In this document: piece after piece, positions 54,447 through 62,553 of the stretch | Layout of the letters: every line of letters begins with the position of its first letter | Numbering within the stretch: the stretch's first letter is position 1 | Origin: Streptomyces dengpaensis | GTDB taxonomy: Bacteria; Actinomycetota; Actinomycetes; Streptomycetales; Streptomycetaceae | DNA length: 64,000 nucleotides | Direction: 5' to 3' | Assembly (NCBI RefSeq): GCF_002946835.1 | Contig: NZ_CP026652.1 | Span: forward strand, 5,952,001-6,016,000 | Translations under genes and position numbers: made by a program | The notes under the pieces: model-generated | Seen by the model: only the letters and a program-made list of their open reading frames with translations | What the model was told of the DNA's origin: nothing | Databases searched by the model: none

Positions 54447-55259
54447 ATGCGCGATCTTGGAGTGGGATTCGGCTACTTGGTGCGAGGCCAGCGGTGGGTG
54501 GCCCGGCATGGGAAGCAGTACGGGTTCGGGCTGCTGCCGGGGCTCGTCACGCTCGTGCTGTACGCGGCGGCGCTCGTCGCCCTGGCCCTGTACGGCGCGG
54601 ACTTCACCACCTGGGCGACCCCGTTCGCGGACGACTGGTCCAGCCCCTGGCCGGGCCTCTTCCGCGGCTTCCTCACGGCCGTGCTCTTCGCCCTCGCCCT
54701 CCTCCTCGCCGTCCTCACCTTCACCGCGGTCACCCTGCTCATCGGCCAGCCCTTCTACGAGAACCTCTCCGAGAAGGTCGACCGTGACGTCTCCCCGGAC
54801 GGCACGGCCCCTGAGTCGGGGCTCCCGCTCTGGCGGGAACTGTGGATCTCGGGGCGGGACAGCCTGCGGATCCTCGTCAGGGCCGCGCTCTGGGGCGTGC
54901 TGCTCTTCGGCCTCGGCTTCATCCCCGTCGTCGGGCAGACGGTCGTCCCGGTGATCGGCTTCTTCGTCACCGGCTTCTTCCTCACCGAGGAACTCACCGC
55001 CGTCGCCCTCCAGCGCCGCGGTGTCGACCTCCGCGCACGCCTCACCCTGCTGCGCTCCCGCAAGACGCTGGTCTGGGGCTTCGGTACGCCCCTGGGCCTG
55101 GCCTTCCTGGTTCCGTTCGTCGCGGTCTTCCTGATGCCCGGAGCCGTCGCGGGCGCCACCCTCATGGCCCGCGACCTCCTCGGCGAGGTGAGCGCCGGGG
55201 ACGCCCCCGAAGAGCCCGAAGGCTCCATAGGCTCCGACGAGCAGCGCGTCACCCCCTGA
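54447..55259 (+). CDS. EI24/CysZ-like membrane protein
   Basis: 270 residues with four or five hydrophobic helices: FGLLPGLVTLVLYAAALVAL, LFRGFLTAVLFALALLLAVL, AALWGVLLFGLGFIPVVGQT, VVPVIGFFVTGFFLTEELTA and GTPLGLAFLVPFVAVFLMPG. The linker TFTAVTLLIGQPFYENLSEK with PFY is typical of EI24/CysZ proteins. CysZ homologues import sulfate; whether this one does is unknown, as no cysteine-pathway genes are adjacent. The last 11 nt overlap the convergent C15-like gene. Confidence 0.75.
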   Translation: MRDLGVGFGYLVRGQRWVARHGKQYGFGLLPGLVTLVLYAAALVALALYGADFTTWATPFADDWSSPWPGLFRGFLTAVLFALALLLAVLTFTAVTLLIGQPFYENLSEKVDRDVSPDGTAPESGLPLWRELWISGRDSLRILVRAALWGVLLFGLGFIPVVGQTVVPVIGFFVTGFFLTEELTAVALQRRGVDLRARLTLLRSRKTLVWGFGTPLGLAFLVPFVAVFLMPGAVAGATLMARDLLGEVSAGDAPEEPEGSIGSDEQRVTP

Positions 55260-56538
55260 CCGCGACCGCCAGAATCGCCCTCACCTGCGCGATGATGTCC
55301 AGCCGGTTCCGCACGAACTCCGGATCGGTGACCGTCCCGGTCGCCGGGTCCGTGTTGCCGGTGCCGAACTGCAGGACCGGCGTGTGCACATGCCCGCCCG
55401 GCAGCACCTCGCGCAAGCCCAGCCGGTCCCGCAGCAGCGTCGCGCGGTAGGCGATCTCGTTGGAGAGGTAGTTGCCGCCGCCCCCGGCACGGGCCGTCGA
55501 CCCGGCGGTCGGTCCGTCCGGCCGTACGACCGGATCCGTACCGCCCGCCGGGATCTCGGTCACGGACGTGTTGTCGTACACGGGGAAGCGGCCGGTCTGC
55601 GCGGCCACGATCTCCTCGTACGGGAGGGTCGTCGACGTCCACTGAGGCTGCGAGGCCGGGTCGGTGACCGGGACGGTTCCGGTCTCGGACACGTTCAGGT
55701 TGTCGGGGAAGCCGCCCCGCCAGGCCCCGTTGGTCCGCTCCACGTCGAAACGGCCGACGCGGCCCTGGCTGACGGTCGTGAACAGGTCTACGTGCGGGAG
55801 GTGCGACTGCACGGTCCGCTCCACCGTGCTGTCCGCGAAGTCCTGCCAGCGGACGGGGAACAGGGCGGTCTCGACGCGGGCCGGACCGTCCGCGGTCTGG
55901 ATCGTCGTGCCGTCGAGGGCGAGCGCGGTGGCCCCGGACGGGTTGGAGATCCGGATGTCGCGGTCCAGCGTGAACGGGTCAAACCCGGTGACCAGGATCC
56001 GCTTCACGCCCTTGGCGTGCGGGTAGCGGATGGCGTTCTGACCGCGCGAGTTCCGCTCCAGGGCGTCCAGCAGACCTGCGCGCTGGGCGTCCGTGAGGCC
56101 GAACTCCGGCTCCCACGCGCGTACTTCACGCGTCATGCCCAGCCGCGCCCAGTACAGCGGCCGGTCGTCGTCCCGGCTCAGGCCCGCCTGTCGCCCGCCA
56201 CCACCCTTCCAAGGAAGCGCTTCGCGCCTTTCATATTCCGCCGGACCCCGCCCCTGCGCCCGGTCGACGGCCCGCCGCCACAACCGCGCCCCCTGCTGTA
56301 CGACCACACGCCGGGCCTGCGCGTACGACTCGGCCCGGCCCAGCGCCCGCGCGAACTCCGGTGCCACGGTGTTGAATCCGGAACGCCGCAGGATCTCCTG
56401 GGGCGCCGCCTTGTCGAGCCGCTGCTCCTCTACGGTCACCGAGGGCGCCGCCTCGGCAGCGGTCGCGGTCGATGGCACCGACAGCCCCGCCAGCATCGCG
56501 AGTCCGAGTACGCCGATCCGAACACGTAGGGGATTCAA
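55249..56538 (-). CDS. Secreted pyroglutamyl-peptidase-I-like protein with Ser at the nucleophile position
   Basis: 429 residues. A TTG start at 56538 gives a signal peptide (GVLGLAMLAGLSVPSTATAA). After about 165 extra N-terminal residues, a C15 fold begins: KRILVTGFDPFTLDRDIRIS and NPSGATALALDG, then SQGRVGRFDVERTNG with the catalytic-Glu region and GHVHTPVLQFG with the catalytic His. The nucleophile segment reads NYLSNEIAYRATLL where C15 enzymes have Y-x-C-N, so residue 359 is Ser instead of Cys. The protein may be an inactive or Ser-based relative; secretion is also unusual, since classical C15 enzymes are cytoplasmic. Confidence 0.68.
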   Translation of the reverse strand: MNPLRVRIGVLGLAMLAGLSVPSTATAAEAAPSVTVEEQRLDKAAPQEILRRSGFNTVAPEFARALGRAESYAQARRVVVQQGARLWRRAVDRAQGRGPAEYERREALPWKGGGGRQAGLSRDDDRPLYWARLGMTREVRAWEPEFGLTDAQRAGLLDALERNSRGQNAIRYPHAKGVKRILVTGFDPFTLDRDIRISNPSGATALALDGTTIQTADGPARVETALFPVRWQDFADSTVERTVQSHLPHVDLFTTVSQGRVGRFDVERTNGAWRGGFPDNLNVSETGTVPVTDPASQPQWTSTTLPYEEIVAAQTGRFPVYDNTSVTEIPAGGTDPVVRPDGPTAGSTARAGGGGNYLSNEIAYRATLLRDRLGLREVLPGGHVHTPVLQFGTGNTDPATGTVTDPEFVRNRLDIIAQVRAILAVAVRG

Positions 56539-56763
56539 GTGAGTTCAGCCCTTCCGTCGCCGTGGGAGCGTGCTGCCGACGGCCGCAGTATCGCGTGACG
56601 GGAGTGATGTGCGCCATGGTGCGGGGCTCATGGGGGACCTTCGCCGCCGGCTCCCCTCGGGCGTGGCCGATTGTGAAGGGTTCGTACGAGATCCACGTGA
56701 GCCGCTCGATCACGGACCGCCGCCTCACCGCGGCGATTAACGTCTGACCCGGGACGAGTCTCC

Positions 56764-56812
56764 CCACGAGCAGCCCCGGTCCGGGCCCTGACACCTGGGC
56801 CGGGGCTCGTGG
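56764..56812 (-). terminator. Terminator of galM
   Basis: CCACGAG and GCCCCGG (left) pair with GGGCCGGGGCTCGTGG (right), with a 2-nt bulge; the hairpin lies just beyond the galM stop. The remaining gap 56539-56763 shows no gene or clear promoter. Confidence 0.65.
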
Positions 56813-56814
56813 CG

Positions 56815-57801
56815 TCAGGACAGCTTCTGACGTGCCGCGAGGCCGTACACGGTCTCCGACCGGTACACGTCGCCCGGCCGCAGCACCGTGCTGGGGAACT
56901 CCGGCCGGTTCGGGGAGTCGGGGAAGTGCTGCGTCTCCAGTGCGATGCCGTCGCCGGGAGCGAAGGGGGCGCTCAGGTGGCCGCCGGTGTACAGCTGGAT
57001 GCCCGGCTCGGTCGTCGCCACGGTGACGACCCGCCCGGACACCGGATCGTGCAGCTCGGCCACCTCGACGGCATCATCCGTCACGCCCTTGTCGAGCACG
57101 AAGTTGTGGTCGTACCCGGAACCGGCCTTCCCCGCCGCCCGGAAGTCGTAGCGCGTGCCGTCGACCTCCGCGAGCTCCCCGGCGGGAATCAGATCCGCGT
57201 CGACCGGTGTGAACCGGGAGGCGGCGAGCCGCAGTTCGTGGCCGCCCGCGTTACCGGAGCCGCTCAGGTTCCAGTACGTGTGGTTCGTCAGGTTCACCAC
57301 GGTCGGCTCGTCGGTGACGGCCTCGTACGCCATCCGCAGCGCGCCGTTCCCGTCGAGGGTGTAGGTCGCCGACACCTCCAGACGGCCAGGGAAGCCCTCC
57401 TCGCCGTGCGGGCTGACCCGCGTGAGCCGCACCCCGTGCTCGACCGGCTCCGCGTCCCACACGCGCTTGTCGAAGCCGAACTCGCCGCCGTGCAGGGAGC
57501 TGGTCCCGTCGTTCTGCGCGAGGTGGTACGTCAGCCCGTCGAGCGGGAAGCGGCCGCGCGCGATTCGGTTCGCGTACCGGCCGACCAGCGCCCCGAAGTA
57601 CGGCTCCGGATGCGTGAGGTAGCCCGCCAGGTCCTCGAACCCCAGCACCGCGTTGCCGGCCTGCCCCTCCCAGTCCGGGACCTCGACCGACTGCACGATC
57701 CCGCCGTACGTCAGCACACGCACCCGTACGCCGGAACGCTCCAGCGTCCAGCGGTGGACCTGAGTGCCGTCGGGAAGGGTGCCGAAGAGTTCAGCGCGCA
57801 T
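56815..57801 (-). CDS. galM: Aldose 1-epimerase (mutarotase)
   Basis: 328 residues. The GalM signature set is complete: VRVLTYGGIVQSVEVPDWEG, ALVGRYANRIARGRFPLDG, QNDGTSSLHGGEFGFDKRVW (catalytic His pair region), VVNLTNHTYWNLSGSG (second catalytic His) and GIALETQHFPDSPNRPEFPS (catalytic Glu). It interconverts alpha and beta anomers of galactose and glucose. It is on its own here, with a terminator; the nearby sugar region makes a link to galactose use plausible but the genes are 9 kb apart. Confidence 0.92.
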   Translation of the reverse strand: MRAELFGTLPDGTQVHRWTLERSGVRVRVLTYGGIVQSVEVPDWEGQAGNAVLGFEDLAGYLTHPEPYFGALVGRYANRIARGRFPLDGLTYHLAQNDGTSSLHGGEFGFDKRVWDAEPVEHGVRLTRVSPHGEEGFPGRLEVSATYTLDGNGALRMAYEAVTDEPTVVNLTNHTYWNLSGSGNAGGHELRLAASRFTPVDADLIPAGELAEVDGTRYDFRAAGKAGSGYDHNFVLDKGVTDDAVEVAELHDPVSGRVVTVATTEPGIQLYTGGHLSAPFAPGDGIALETQHFPDSPNRPEFPSTVLRPGDVYRSETVYGLAARQKLS

Positions 57802-57862
57802 GATCGAAAGCGTAGGCGAAAGATCTGTGGGTAACTGGTTAGGCCACGGGTTGAGTCACCGG

Positions 57863-58765
57863 TCAGGCCACCGGATCCTTCGCCGTCACCGTCCGGTACG
57901 CGATCTCCGCGAGCCGCGCCTGACCCTCCTTGCTCGGGTGGAACCAGTCCCAGTGGCTCAACTGGTCCGTCCCGAAGCGGTAGTCGAAGACCGCGTTGCC
58001 GTCGAAGCGGCAGTGGCGGTCCTCGGCGCACACCTCCCGCAGGACCTGGTTGTACGCCTCCACCCGTTCCCGCACCTGGGAACGCCGCTGGGTCGCCGCC
58101 GAGTCCAGGGCGTCCGCGTCACCCAGCATCGACGGGCAGATCCCCAGCTTCCACACCTGCTTGCCCAGCGGGTTGCTGCTGCCCTGGGACCACAGCCGCT
58201 TCAGGTCCGGCACGCTCGACACGTACACCTGGGTCTTGGGCAGGGGGCCGCGCAGCGTGTCCATCGCGTCCTCGAACGCGGTGCGGAAGTCGGTGACCGA
58301 GGTCATCGTCGAGGCGGAGGAGCGGCACGCGTCGTTGGCGCCCGCCATCACCGTGACCAGCTCCGGCTTCTTCGTCACCGCCTGCGCCATCTGGCCCGGC
58401 AGGTCCTCCATCCGCGCGCCGGTCACCGCGTAGTTCCAACTGCGCTCGGCGGCCCCGGCCTTCCCCAGCAGCCGTACGGCGAGGCTGCGGACCTTCGCGT
58501 CGCTGCCCGTCGCCCAGGACGCCTCGGGGCAGTCCGACAACACGCTGCAGGCATCGAAGCCGCGGGTGATGGAGTCGCCGACCGCGGCCAGGGATTCCGG
58601 GCTGCTGTCCCAGGTGGGCGTGGGTTTCGGGGACGGCTGTGCCTTCGCCGTGGTGCCTCTCGGGGCGGGGGAGTCGCCACCGGAGGCATCGCACCCGGCG
58701 ATGCCCAGGAGAGCCGCCGCCGCGATGGCGAGGCCGGCCCGTGAACGGTGACTGCGCTTGCGCAT
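57863..58765 (-). CDS. SGNH/GDSL-family lipoprotein hydrolase
   Basis: 300 residues. Signal with lipobox LGIAGC (lipid Cys25), Pro/Thr-rich linker, then block I SLAAVGDSITRGFDACS (catalytic Ser), block III AGANDACRSS (Gly-x-Asn-Asp) and block V SHWDWFHPSKEGQARLAE (Asp-x-x-His). This is a complete SGNH catalytic set, giving an extracellular membrane-anchored esterase or lipase. The substrate is unknown. Two 37-bp direct repeats occur in the promoter region. Confidence 0.85.
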   Translation of the reverse strand: MRKRSHRSRAGLAIAAAALLGIAGCDASGGDSPAPRGTTAKAQPSPKPTPTWDSSPESLAAVGDSITRGFDACSVLSDCPEASWATGSDAKVRSLAVRLLGKAGAAERSWNYAVTGARMEDLPGQMAQAVTKKPELVTVMAGANDACRSSASTMTSVTDFRTAFEDAMDTLRGPLPKTQVYVSSVPDLKRLWSQGSSNPLGKQVWKLGICPSMLGDADALDSAATQRRSQVRERVEAYNQVLREVCAEDRHCRFDGNAVFDYRFGTDQLSHWDWFHPSKEGQARLAEIAYRTVTAKDPVA

Positions 58766-58825
58766 CCGCTGGTCCCCTCGTTCCTTCTGCTGGATCGGTC
58801 AGCATCCATCGGACACGGATGGCCC

Positions 58826-58954
58826 ACCCCCAGCCGCGGAGTCCGGTACGCATCCCGCCGAGCGGCAGTGTTCCCCCGGGGGATGCGTAGTCCATGTGCG
58901 GCTCCGCCGCGGGCCGGACCCCCAGCCGTGGAGTCCGGTACGCATCCCGCCGAG
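58826..58954. repeat. 37-bp direct repeat pair upstream of the SGNH gene
   Basis: ACCCCCAGCCGYGGAGTCCG then GTACGCATCCCGCCGAG occurs at 58826-58862 and 58918-58954, differing at one base. A partial inverse, GGGGGATGCGTAGTCC, lies between (58879-58894). The gap of 329 nt (58766-59094) holds no other gene. Confidence 0.85.
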
Positions 58955-59094
58955 TGAAACCTCCGTGTTCAAGGCGCCGGGACCGACGGTACGTCACACT
59001 CCTTGCGCCGCCGCACGGTAGCCTCGCCCCGTGGCCGCCCTGCCACTGCCGTTCCGCCAAGTTACAAGATGTCTCGCTCTGTCCGGAGGCCCCA

Positions 59095-59589
59095 GTGACG
59101 ACACGTGGAGTTCTCTACGTGCACTCCGCGCCCCGCGCGTTGTGCCCGCACGTCGAGTGGGCGGTCGCGGGGGTGCTCGGCACGCGCGTGAACCTCGACT
59201 GGATCCGGCAGCCCGCCGCGCCGGGCACCTGGAGATCCGAGTTCTCCTGGAAGGGCGAGGTCGGCACCGCCTCCAAGCTCGCCTCTGCGCTGCGCGGCTG
59301 GCATCTGCTGCGCTTCGAGGTCACCTCCGAGCCGGTCCCCACAGCCGAGGGCGAGCGCTACAGCTGCACACCCGAGCTCGGCATCTTCCACGCGGTCACC
59401 GGAATCCACGGCGACATCCTGATCCCCGAGGACCGGTTGCGCGCCGCCCTGCACCGCTCCCAGCGCGGCGAGACCGACCTGGAGGCCGAACTCGCCAAGC
59501 TCCTCGGCAAGCCCTGGGACGACGAACTGGAACCCTTCCGCTACGCGGGCGAGGGCGCCCCGGTCCGCTGGCTCCACCAGGTCGTCTGA
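59095..59589 (+). CDS. DUF3145 domain protein
   Basis: 164 residues from the GTG of TTRGVLYVHSAPRALCPHVE, with GGAGG 5 nt upstream. The segments ALCPHVEWAVAGVLGTRVNL, WIRQPAAPGTWRSEFSWKGE and YSCTPELGIFHAVTGIHGDI are those of the actinobacterial DUF3145 family, always found beside fabF in streptomycetes. The function is unknown; its conserved place next to the fatty acid synthase genes suggests a linked role. It is convergent with fabF across a strong bidirectional hairpin. Confidence 0.85.
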   Translation: MTTRGVLYVHSAPRALCPHVEWAVAGVLGTRVNLDWIRQPAAPGTWRSEFSWKGEVGTASKLASALRGWHLLRFEVTSEPVPTAEGERYSCTPELGIFHAVTGIHGDILIPEDRLRAALHRSQRGETDLEAELAKLLGKPWDDELEPFRYAGEGAPVRWLHQVV

Positions 59590-59646
59590 CCCTGACACGC
59601 CGTACGCCGTTGAGAACCTGACACTCCGTTACGCCGTCACGAACAC

Positions 59647-59683
59647 GTGAAGGGCCCCCACCAAGTTGGTGGGGGCCCTTCAC
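59647..59683. terminator. Bidirectional terminator between DUF3145 and fabF
   Basis: A near-perfect palindrome with arms GTGAAGGGCCCCCACCAA and its complement, one unpaired base at the centre. The minus-strand fabF stop is 18 nt away and the plus-strand DUF3145 stop 58 nt away. Confidence 0.88.
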
Positions 59684-59700
59684 ACACGTACGAGCGACCG

Positions 59701-60972
59701 TCAGACCGTCCGGAAGGCCAGCACCACGTTGTGGCCACCGAAACCGAACGAGTCGTTCAGCGCGGCGATCCGGCCCTCGACCGGCAGCTTGCGCGCCTCA
59801 CCGCGCACGATGTCGGCGGCGGCCTCCGCCTCGGGGTCGAGGTTGTCGATGTTGATGGTCGGCGGCGCGATCCGGTGGTACAGAGCGAGGACCGACGCGA
59901 CGGACTCGATACCGCCCGCGCCACCGAGCAGGTGGCCGGTCATCGACTTGGTTCCGGAGACCGCGAAGTGGTCCGCGTCGTCGCCGAACACCTTGCGCAG
60001 CGCCTTCAGCTCGGCGACGTCACCGGCCGGGGTCGAGGTGGCGTGCGCGTTCACGTGCACGATCTCGGCCGGGTCCAGGTCGGTGTTGTCGAGCAGGTTC
60101 TGCAGGGCGTGCGCGATGCCGCGGCCCTCGGGCTCCGGCTGCACGATGTCGTGGGCGTCGGAGGAGATGCCCTGGCCGACCGCTTCCGCGTAGACACGGG
60201 CGCCGCGCTTGGCGGCGTGTTCGGCCGACTCCAGGACGATGACGCCGGCGCCCTCGCCGAGGACGAAGCCGTCACGGGCGACGTCGTAGGGGCGCGAGGC
60301 TCCCTGCGGGTCGTCGTTGTTCTTGGACATCGCCATCATGTTGCCGAACGCGGCGATGGGCAGCGGGTGGATGGCCGCCTCGGTGCCGCCGGCGACGACG
60401 ACGTCGGCACGGCCGGTGCGGATCATCTCGATGGCGTAGCCGATGGCCTCGGCGCCGGAGGCGCAGGCGGAGACCGGGGTGTGCACACCGGCGCGGGCGC
60501 CCACGGCGAGGCCCACGTTGGCGGACGGGCCGTTCGGCATCAGCATCGGCACGGTGTGCGGAGAGACACGGCGTACGCCCTTCTCCTTCAGCACGTCGTA
60601 CTGGTCGAGCAGGGTCGTCACGCCGCCGATGCCGGAGGCGATGACGGCGCCGAGCCGGTCGGGGTCGACGTTCGCGTCGTCCCCCGCCCTGTCGGTGTAA
60701 CCGGCGTCCGCCCAGGCCTCCTTGGCCGCGATCAGCGCGAACTGCGCCGACCGGTCCAGGCGGCGGGCCTGCGGGCGGGGGATGACCTCGCCCGGCTCCA
60801 CGGCGATCTGCGCCGCGATGCGGACCGCCTGCTCGGCGGCCCAGTCCTGCTCCAGGGGGCGGACACCGGACTTGCCGGCGATCAGGCCCTCCCAGGTAGA
60901 GGCTGCGTCGCCACCCAGCGGTGTGGTTGCGCCGATACCGGTGACGACCACGGTGCGATTGGTCGGGCTCAC
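59701..60972 (-). CDS. fabF: Beta-ketoacyl-ACP synthase II
   Basis: 423 residues. Nucleophile Cys170 in PVSACASGAEAIGYAI, His in HVNAHATSTPAGD, His in GHLLGGAGGIE, and GFGGHN near the end: the complete KAS II C-H-H set. It elongates acyl-ACP in type II fatty acid synthesis. The GTG start is preceded by GGAGAAAGAG. Last gene of the fabD-fabH-acpP-fabF operon. The gap to acpP holds a four-copy repeat that could change the relative amounts of ACP and KAS II. Confidence 0.95.
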   Translation of the reverse strand: MSPTNRTVVVTGIGATTPLGGDAASTWEGLIAGKSGVRPLEQDWAAEQAVRIAAQIAVEPGEVIPRPQARRLDRSAQFALIAAKEAWADAGYTDRAGDDANVDPDRLGAVIASGIGGVTTLLDQYDVLKEKGVRRVSPHTVPMLMPNGPSANVGLAVGARAGVHTPVSACASGAEAIGYAIEMIRTGRADVVVAGGTEAAIHPLPIAAFGNMMAMSKNNDDPQGASRPYDVARDGFVLGEGAGVIVLESAEHAAKRGARVYAEAVGQGISSDAHDIVQPEPEGRGIAHALQNLLDNTDLDPAEIVHVNAHATSTPAGDVAELKALRKVFGDDADHFAVSGTKSMTGHLLGGAGGIESVASVLALYHRIAPPTINIDNLDPEAEAAADIVRGEARKLPVEGRIAALNDSFGFGGHNVVLAFRTV

Positions 60973-61035
60973 GGGAACTCTTTCTCCAACGGATGCGAGG
61001 ATTCAGCGGCGCCACCGCCGGGTGGCGGGGCATGC

Positions 61036-61125
61036 GGCCCGGGCGAACCCGGGCCATCAGCTCAGGCGAACCCGGGCACGGGGGCCCCGGCGAACCTGGA
61101 CACTCGGCCCGGGCGAACCCGGGCC
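61036..61125. repeat. Four-copy 23-24 bp hairpin repeat between acpP and fabF
   Basis: CGAAC cores at 61044, 61067, 61091 and 61114 are spaced 23, 24 and 23 bp. The first and last units are the perfect hairpin GGCCCGGGCGAACCCGGGCC; the middle two are degraded. The array lies in the 176-nt intergenic gap. Confidence 0.85.
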
Positions 61126-61148
61126 TTCCTGCCCAGGTGATCGGAAGA

Positions 61149-61397
61149 TCAGGCCTGGTGCTTGAGGATGTAGTCCGTGGCGTCGCCGACGGTCTTGAGG
61201 TTCTTGACGTCGTCGTCCGGGATCTTCACGTCGAAGCGCTCTTCAGCGGCGACGACGACCTCGACCATGGACAGCGAGTCGACGTCCAGGTCGTCGGTGA
61301 AGGACTTGTCCAGCTGGACGTCCTCGGTGGGGATCCCGGCGATCTCGTTCACGATCTCGGCGAGACCTTCGACGATCTCTTCCTGAGTGGCGGCCAT
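61149..61397 (-). CDS. acpP: Acyl carrier protein of fatty acid synthesis
   Basis: 82 residues, acidic. The phosphopantetheine Ser41 is in DDLDVDSLSMVEVVV, the standard DSL motif. It carries the growing chain in type II fatty acid synthesis. The gene is between fabH (75-nt gap) and fabF (176-nt gap with hairpins), a layout that commonly allows higher ACP expression by processing. Confidence 0.95.
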   Translation of the reverse strand: MAATQEEIVEGLAEIVNEIAGIPTEDVQLDKSFTDDLDVDSLSMVEVVVAAEERFDVKIPDDDVKNLKTVGDATDYILKHQA

Positions 61398-61472
61398 GTC
61401 AGGCGCTCCTTCGGTGTGTATCCAGAGGGTTGGCGGTAGTCCGTACGGACCTGGTGATCCGGCACGGAGTGC

Positions 61473-62540
61473 CTAGGGGAGGGTAACGACCGTCGCGGCG
61501 TACGCGAGACCCGCCCCGAAGCCGATGACGAGCGCGGTGTCGCCGCTCTTCGCCTCGCCGGTCGCCAGGAGCCGCTCCATCGCGAGCGGGATCGAGGCGG
61601 CCGAGGTGTTGCCGGTGGTGCGTACGTCACGCGCGACCATGACGTGCTCCGGCAGTTTCAGCGTCTTCACCATCGAGTCGATGATCCGCTCGTTGGCCTG
61701 GTGGGGAATGAAGACGTCCAGGTCGTCCGGCGAAAGTCCGGCGACGTCCAGCGCCTCCTTGGCGATCTTCGCCATCTCGAACACGGCCCAGCGGAACACC
61801 GCCTGGCCCTCCTGCGTGATCGCAGGGAACTTGATCTCGCCCTTGGAGTCGAGCGGGAGCTCTGACACGTCGCCGGTGGGGGTGCCCTCGCTCGAGCGAA
61901 TTCGAGATTGGGCGAGGAAGCGGTCCCACGGCACGGTCTGCTTGATCGTGCCGGACTTGTCGCCCTCGGAACCCCACACGGTCGGGCCGATGTGCGGCTC
62001 CTGCGAGGGGCCGACGACGACCGCGCCCGCGCCGTCGCCGAACAGGAAGGCCGTCGCGCGGTCTTCGAGGTCGGTGAGGTCGGACAGCCGCTCCACGCCG
62101 ATGACAAGGACGTACTCGGCCGAACCCTCGACGACCATGCCCTTGGCCAGGGTCAGTCCGTAACCGAAGCCCGCGCAGCCGGCGGAGATGTCGAAGGCGG
62201 CGGCCTTGTTCGTGCCCAGCTTGTCGGCGATCTCGGTGGCGACGGCCGGGGTCTGGCTGAAGTGCGAGACGGTGGAGACCACCACGGCACCGATCTGGTC
62301 GGCGTTGATCCCGGCGTCGGCAATTGCCTTGCCGGACGCCTCGATCGACATCGCGGCGACGGTCTCGTCGTCGTTCGCCCAGTGCCGGGTCTGGATGCCC
62401 GAGCGCGAGCGGATCCACTCGTCGGAAGAGTCGATCTTCTCCAGGATCACCTCGTTGGGCACCACCCGGACGGGGCGGTAGCCGCCGACGCCGAGAATGC
62501 GTGCGTAGGGCGCGCCCTTGGGTGCCTTGATCTTCGACAT
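61473..62540 (-). CDS. fabH: Beta-ketoacyl-ACP synthase III with a small palindromic insertion
   Basis: 355 residues. Catalytic Cys122 in ISAGCAGFGYGL, His in VFIPHQANERII and Asn in GNTSAASIPLAM make up the KAS III triad. It primes fatty acid chains with acyl-CoA; in streptomycetes branched-chain starters are preferred. It is about 12 residues longer than the S. coelicolor protein as I recall it (343). The excess lies at residues 208-222 (FLAQSRIRSSEGTPT), encoded by a repeat (61877-61917) of the same family as other palindromes in this window. The insert is in a surface loop after the KQTVPW strand and evidently tolerated. Confidence 0.93.
   Translation of the reverse strand: MSKIKAPKGAPYARILGVGGYRPVRVVPNEVILEKIDSSDEWIRSRSGIQTRHWANDDETVAAMSIEASGKAIADAGINADQIGAVVVSTVSHFSQTPAVATEIADKLGTNKAAAFDISAGCAGFGYGLTLAKGMVVEGSAEYVLVIGVERLSDLTDLEDRATAFLFGDGAGAVVVGPSQEPHIGPTVWGSEGDKSGTIKQTVPWDRFLAQSRIRSSEGTPTGDVSELPLDSKGEIKFPAITQEGQAVFRWAVFEMAKIAKEALDVAGLSPDDLDVFIPHQANERIIDSMVKTLKLPEHVMVARDVRTTGNTSAASIPLAMERLLATGEAKSGDTALVIGFGAGLAYAATVVTLP
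61877..61917. repeat. Short palindromic insert in fabH, copy E
   Basis: TGGGGGTGCCCTCGCTCGAG, CGAATTCGAGATTGGGCGAGG. The CTCGAGCGA..TTCGAG centre and GGGGGT..GGGCGAGG ends parallel copy C (GGGGGCACC..GAGCGTG TTCGAGCGTGGGGGAGG). It is degenerate but clearly of the same type. Confidence 0.65.
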
Positions 62541-62553
62541 GCTCTGGGACTCC

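Noticed and set aside
56539..56764. Small protein gene on the plus strand at 56472-56747
   Set aside because: It overlaps the C15-like start, has no ribosome site and no family resemblance.
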